Shown here: positions 6,485 to 8,321 of the stretch, piece after piece
How positions within the stretch are numbered: the first letter of the stretch is position 1
How the letters are laid out: every line of letters begins with the position of its first letter
NCBI GenBank assembly: GCA_902727945.1
Contig: CACVAV010000104.1
Coordinates: 1-8,321 of the forward strand
Length of the DNA: 8,321 nt
Direction: 5' to 3'
DNA from: an uncultured Thiotrichaceae bacterium
GTDB taxonomy: Bacteria; Pseudomonadota; Gammaproteobacteria; Thiotrichales; Thiotrichaceae
Position numbers and translations under genes: made by a program
The notes under the pieces: generated by a model
What the model was told of the DNA's origin: nothing
What the model saw: only the letters and a program-made list of their open reading frames with translations
Database searches by the model: none

Positions 6485-7069
6485 ATGTCTCAACTCACCA
6501 TCAGCCTCAACAGCCAGGTCACCAAACGCATCAAACTGACAAAGCCGACCTATATCATTGGACGGGACCCACAGTGTGACATCATCCTGCCCGAACGTAC
6601 TATCAGTAGTCACCATGCAAGGTTAATAAATACCGGAGAGGACTGTTTTCTTGAAGACACTCATAGTACCAATGGCGTTTATGTTAATTCACATCCAACC
6701 AGGAAACACTTGCTGATTGATAAGGACACCATCAATATTGGTAAATACCAGCTTACTTTTCACAGCTCCGTGAATTTATTGACTCAGCTGCGCCAACTCA
6801 GTGTACACCCACGGATCACTAAAGCACCGGGAATACCTTGGCTGGAAATCCGCGCTGGAATCAAACAAGGCAACATCATTCCATTAGAGCGTGAGCAAAT
6901 AACACTGGGAGAAAAAGACATGGGTAGCATCACTATCGAACGAACATCAAGGGGCAAACATCTTTTACATGGCACCTCTGAGGATGGAACATCAGAAACG
7001 ATTCAACTCAGCGAGGGTGATAGTTTCCATGTCGGAAATGTTGAGCTAGTGTTCCATGCGGCAGAATAA
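6485..7069 (+). CDS. FHA domain protein with a degenerate second FHA-like half
   Basis: FHA domains bind phosphothreonine peptides in signalling and secretion complexes. Residues 1-95 of this 194-residue protein form a canonical FHA domain: G26-R27 in YIIGRDPQCDI, S41 and H44 in TISSHHARL, and the N63-G64 of STNGVYVN, then DTINIGKYQLTF. Residues about 112-192 repeat the overall shape, starting LEIRAGIKQGNIIPL and ending LSEGDSFHVGNVELVFH, but the GR, SxxH and NG phosphopeptide residues are missing, so this half is probably structural or a protein contact. There is no signal peptide or membrane segment, so it is cytoplasmic. The start ATG lacks a clear ribosome site. It lies 150 bases after the transglycosylase gene and 39 before the cyclo-ligase. 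No kinase or phosphatase gene is nearby to suggest a partner. Confidence 0.85.
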   Translation: MSQLTISLNSQVTKRIKLTKPTYIIGRDPQCDIILPERTISSHHARLINTGEDCFLEDTHSTNGVYVNSHPTRKHLLIDKDTINIGKYQLTFHSSVNLLTQLRQLSVHPRITKAPGIPWLEIRAGIKQGNIIPLEREQITLGEKDMGSITIERTSRGKHLLHGTSEDGTSETIQLSEGDSFHVGNVELVFHAAE

Positions 7070-7108
7070 AACGCTAAGCTAAAGTCTTTTCCGGCAAAAT
7101 ACACTGAG

Positions 7109-7708
7109 ATGAACACCCCACTACAAATTCTCAGAAAACAACTCAGGCAACAACGCTTAGCCCTGAGCAAAAGTCAGCAACAACACATGTCCTCTCTGGC
7201 CATACAGCGCTTGCAACGTTCAGCGCTATTCCGCTCCGCAAGAAATATTGCCATCTACCTACCGGTACGCGGTGAAATAGACCCATCTCAGTTGCCGGAC
7301 TTTGGCAGAGCGGGCCAACAATTCTATCTGCCGGTACTCTCGCTTTATAAACAACATGGCTTGGTTTTTGTACGCTGGAATAAACGCACGCGGTTTCGTC
7401 TGAATCAATACCAGATTCCTGAACCCATCATAAGATACAGCCAACTAAAGTCTGCACGAAAGCTGGATTTAGTGGTTATGCCATTATTAGCATTCGACCG
7501 GACGGGTAGCCGTTTAGGCATGGGTGGCGGGTACTATGACCGTAGTTTTGCGTTCAAGATGAGGACGGGGCAGACACGCAAACCAACATTGCTGGGTATT
7601 GCCTATCAGTTCCAGCAGGTAGAATCACTCCTCGGACAACCCTGGGATGTCCCCCTTGATGCTATAGTAACTGAAACCCAACTCATAAAATTTGTCCCTT
7701 CTGGCTAA
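7109..7708 (+). CDS. 5-formyltetrahydrofolate cyclo-ligase
   Basis: This cytoplasmic enzyme uses ATP and Mg to convert 5-formyltetrahydrofolate to 5,10-methenyltetrahydrofolate, returning a stalled folate form to one-carbon metabolism. The 199-residue length is usual. Visible motifs are the basic N-terminus (LRKQLRQQRLALS), the substrate segment YLPVRGEIDP (50-59) including E56, LDLVVMPLLAFDRTGSRLG, and the ATP-binding glycine loop GMGGGYYDR (137-145), then GIAYQFQQV and the closing PLDAIVTET. The E. coli member is called ygfA or fau. There, a 6S RNA gene lies just upstream; here the 39-base gap after the FHA gene leaves no room for one. The start ATG has only a weak TGAG upstream, so it may depend on read-through from the FHA gene. 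Confidence 0.95.
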   Translation: MNTPLQILRKQLRQQRLALSKSQQQHMSSLAIQRLQRSALFRSARNIAIYLPVRGEIDPSQLPDFGRAGQQFYLPVLSLYKQHGLVFVRWNKRTRFRLNQYQIPEPIIRYSQLKSARKLDLVVMPLLAFDRTGSRLGMGGGYYDRSFAFKMRTGQTRKPTLLGIAYQFQQVESLLGQPWDVPLDAIVTETQLIKFVPSG

Positions 7709-7725
7709 ATCAGCAATATTAGCGC

Positions 7726-7754
7726 TAGACTATATTAGAAAACACTGATATAGT
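7726..7754 (+). promoter_or_regulatory. Candidate promoter of the repeat-protein gene, overlapping a palindrome
   Basis: TAGACT (7726-7731, 4 of 6 matches) and TATAGT (7749-7754, 5 of 6) are 17 bases apart, giving a predicted start of transcription near 7761. The arms ACTATAT (7729-7735) and ATATAGT (7748-7754) are perfectly complementary, so the two boxes are partly halves of one inverted repeat. The TTTTATTTAT that follows also makes a weak terminator for the upstream cyclo-ligase possible. Confidence 0.4.
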
Positions 7755-7764
7755 TTTATTTATC

Positions 7765-7784
7765 GATTGGCCACCCCGCCAATC
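7765..7784 (+). promoter_or_regulatory. 5' leader stem-loop of the repeat-protein gene
   Basis: GATTGGC (7765-7771) pairs perfectly with GCCAATC (7778-7784) around a 6-base loop. If transcription starts near 7761, the hairpin sits at the 5' end of the message and ends 34 bases before the start codon. Such a 5' hairpin could stabilise the mRNA of an abundant protein. No T-run follows, which argues against a terminator. Confidence 0.45.
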
Positions 7785-7818
7785 CGGAAAACACATACCG
7801 CGTTCAGGAGATACAGTA

Positions 7819-8321
7819 ATGAAAAAGATGTTAGTAGGATTGAGTTTATTAGCCTTGTCTGCATCCGCCAGTGCAAATTTTGACTTTTTTGATAACAATA
7901 ACGGCGAGTGGAAAATGGGGCCTTACGGCCCTTATTATGAACAAAGCGACTGGCCGGAATGGACACCCATGTACTGGATGGAAGAAATGATGGACAGCTT
8001 CGACAGTGACGACAACTATGGTGGTGGCAACAACTTCAACATGCCGTTCACCAATGGTAATAATGGTTTCCGCATGCCGTTTAATAATGGTGGTAATGGC
8101 TTCAATATGCCTTTTAATAACGGCAGCAATGGCTTCAGCATGCCGTTTAATAGTGGCAATGGTTTTAACATGCCTTTTAACGGCAATGCTAACCCCTATT
8201 ATGGCAACGCACCCATGATGCCTGCTCCAATGCCTTATGGCGCGGCACCTATGGCTCCTGCTATGCCAGTAGCACCGGTTGTCCCGACAGCACCTGGCCC
8301 GGCAGCTAATACAGCAACACC
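7819..8321 (+). CDS. Exported Asn/Gly/Pro/Met-rich repeat protein, sulfur-globule-protein-like (3' end cut by window)
   Basis: At least 167 residues are encoded and no stop is reached. CAGGAG (7805-7810) stands 8 bases before the ATG. Residues 1-19 are a clear Sec signal peptide, with cleavage after SASA. Residues 20-65 are acidic and aromatic (PYGPYYEQ, WPEWTPMYWMEEMMD). Residues 73-126 are five tandem copies of an 11-residue unit of the type FNMPFNNGxNG. From about 127 it becomes Pro/Ala/Met-rich (MMPAPMPYGAAPM). No Cys is seen, and the only basic residues after the signal are K32 and R85. Chromatiaceae sulfur globule proteins are Sec-exported, Gly/Asn-rich, repetitive structural proteins that coat periplasmic sulfur deposits, and this composition and the YWMEEM region resemble that group. 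The assignment is by likeness and remains an inference; another surface or envelope structural protein is possible. No sulfur-oxidation genes lie in the window to confirm it. Confidence 0.6.
   Translation, partial: MKKMLVGLSLLALSASASANFDFFDNNNGEWKMGPYGPYYEQSDWPEWTPMYWMEEMMDSFDSDDNYGGGNNFNMPFTNGNNGFRMPFNNGGNGFNMPFNNGSNGFSMPFNSGNGFNMPFNGNANPYYGNAPMMPAPMPYGAAPMAPAMPVAPVVPTAPGPAANTAT
8035..8196 (+). repeat. Five tandem 30-33 bp coding repeats
   Basis: The units start at 8035, 8068, 8101, 8134 and 8164, with lengths of 33, 33, 33, 30 and 33 bases. Each encodes a F-x-M-P-F core followed by Asn/Gly-rich residues. The fourth lacks one codon and the fifth diverges at its end. Synonymous differences (ATGCCG or ATGCCT, TTC or TTT) show the copies are not brand-new duplications. 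Confidence 0.9.

Noticed and set aside
7070..7108. 6S RNA gene expected upstream of the cyclo-ligase gene
   Set aside because: The gap is only 39 bases, far too short for 6S RNA.
7760..7966. Minus-strand open frame of 68 codons opposite the signal peptide of the repeat protein
   Set aside because: No ribosome site or family resemblance; it overlaps the promoter, leader and start of a well-supported gene.
8006..8218. Open frame of 70 codons on the plus strand rich in Met/Thr/Ala
   Set aside because: It is a shifted reading of the tandem repeats of the exported protein, which has a good ribosome site, signal peptide and sensible composition.

Overview
The window reads as ordinary chromosomal DNA of a gammaproteobacterium. 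The methyltransferase (YafS-like), rnhA and dnaQ cluster beside a MltD-type lytic transglycosylase is a classic gammaproteobacterial neighbourhood, and the proteins for glutathione reductase, RNase HI and DnaQ look like those of that class. The last gene encodes an exported Asn/Gly/Pro/Met-rich repeat protein that resembles sulfur-globule envelope proteins. If that reading is right, the source is a sulfur-oxidising member such as Chromatiales or Thiotrichales. This is an inference, and the species cannot be named from the sequence. I see no rRNA, tRNA, CRISPR, IS element, prophage or origin.

Layout. Positions 1-431 hold a small DUF1127 protein gene on the plus strand, with a promoter-like region and a perfect 8-bp palindrome in front of it. 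It ends at a strong bidirectional terminator (466-507). From 4918 down to 532 there are five genes on the minus strand. Transcribed in order they are a class I methyltransferase, rnhA (4-base overlap with the methyltransferase, with its ribosome site inside it), dnaQ, a peroxiredoxin-glutaredoxin fusion and glutathione reductase. Gaps of 139 and 176 bases precede the last two genes, so they may have their own promoters. A 258-base AT-rich divergent region (4922-5179 on the outermost start choice) separates this block from the plus-strand genes: a secreted lytic transglycosylase without LysM repeats, a FHA-domain protein with a degenerate second FHA-like half, 5-formyltetrahydrofolate cyclo-ligase, and the repeat protein that runs off the right edge.

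How the genes work together. The peroxiredoxin-glutaredoxin fusion and the glutathione reductase form two halves of one cycle: the fusion reduces peroxide at the expense of glutathione, and the reductase regenerates it. RnhA and DnaQ act in replication and its fidelity. The transglycosylase trims peptidoglycan. The FHA and cyclo-ligase genes follow it but share no evident pathway.

No clearly new multi-gene system is visible. The points most worth a second look are the loss of both classical NADPH-binding arginines in the glutathione reductase, the sulfur-globule-like repeat protein with its promoter and 5' hairpin, the reshaped transglycosylase (Gln-rich linker, Cys pair, no LysM, no adjacent gloB), and several intergenic inverted repeats.
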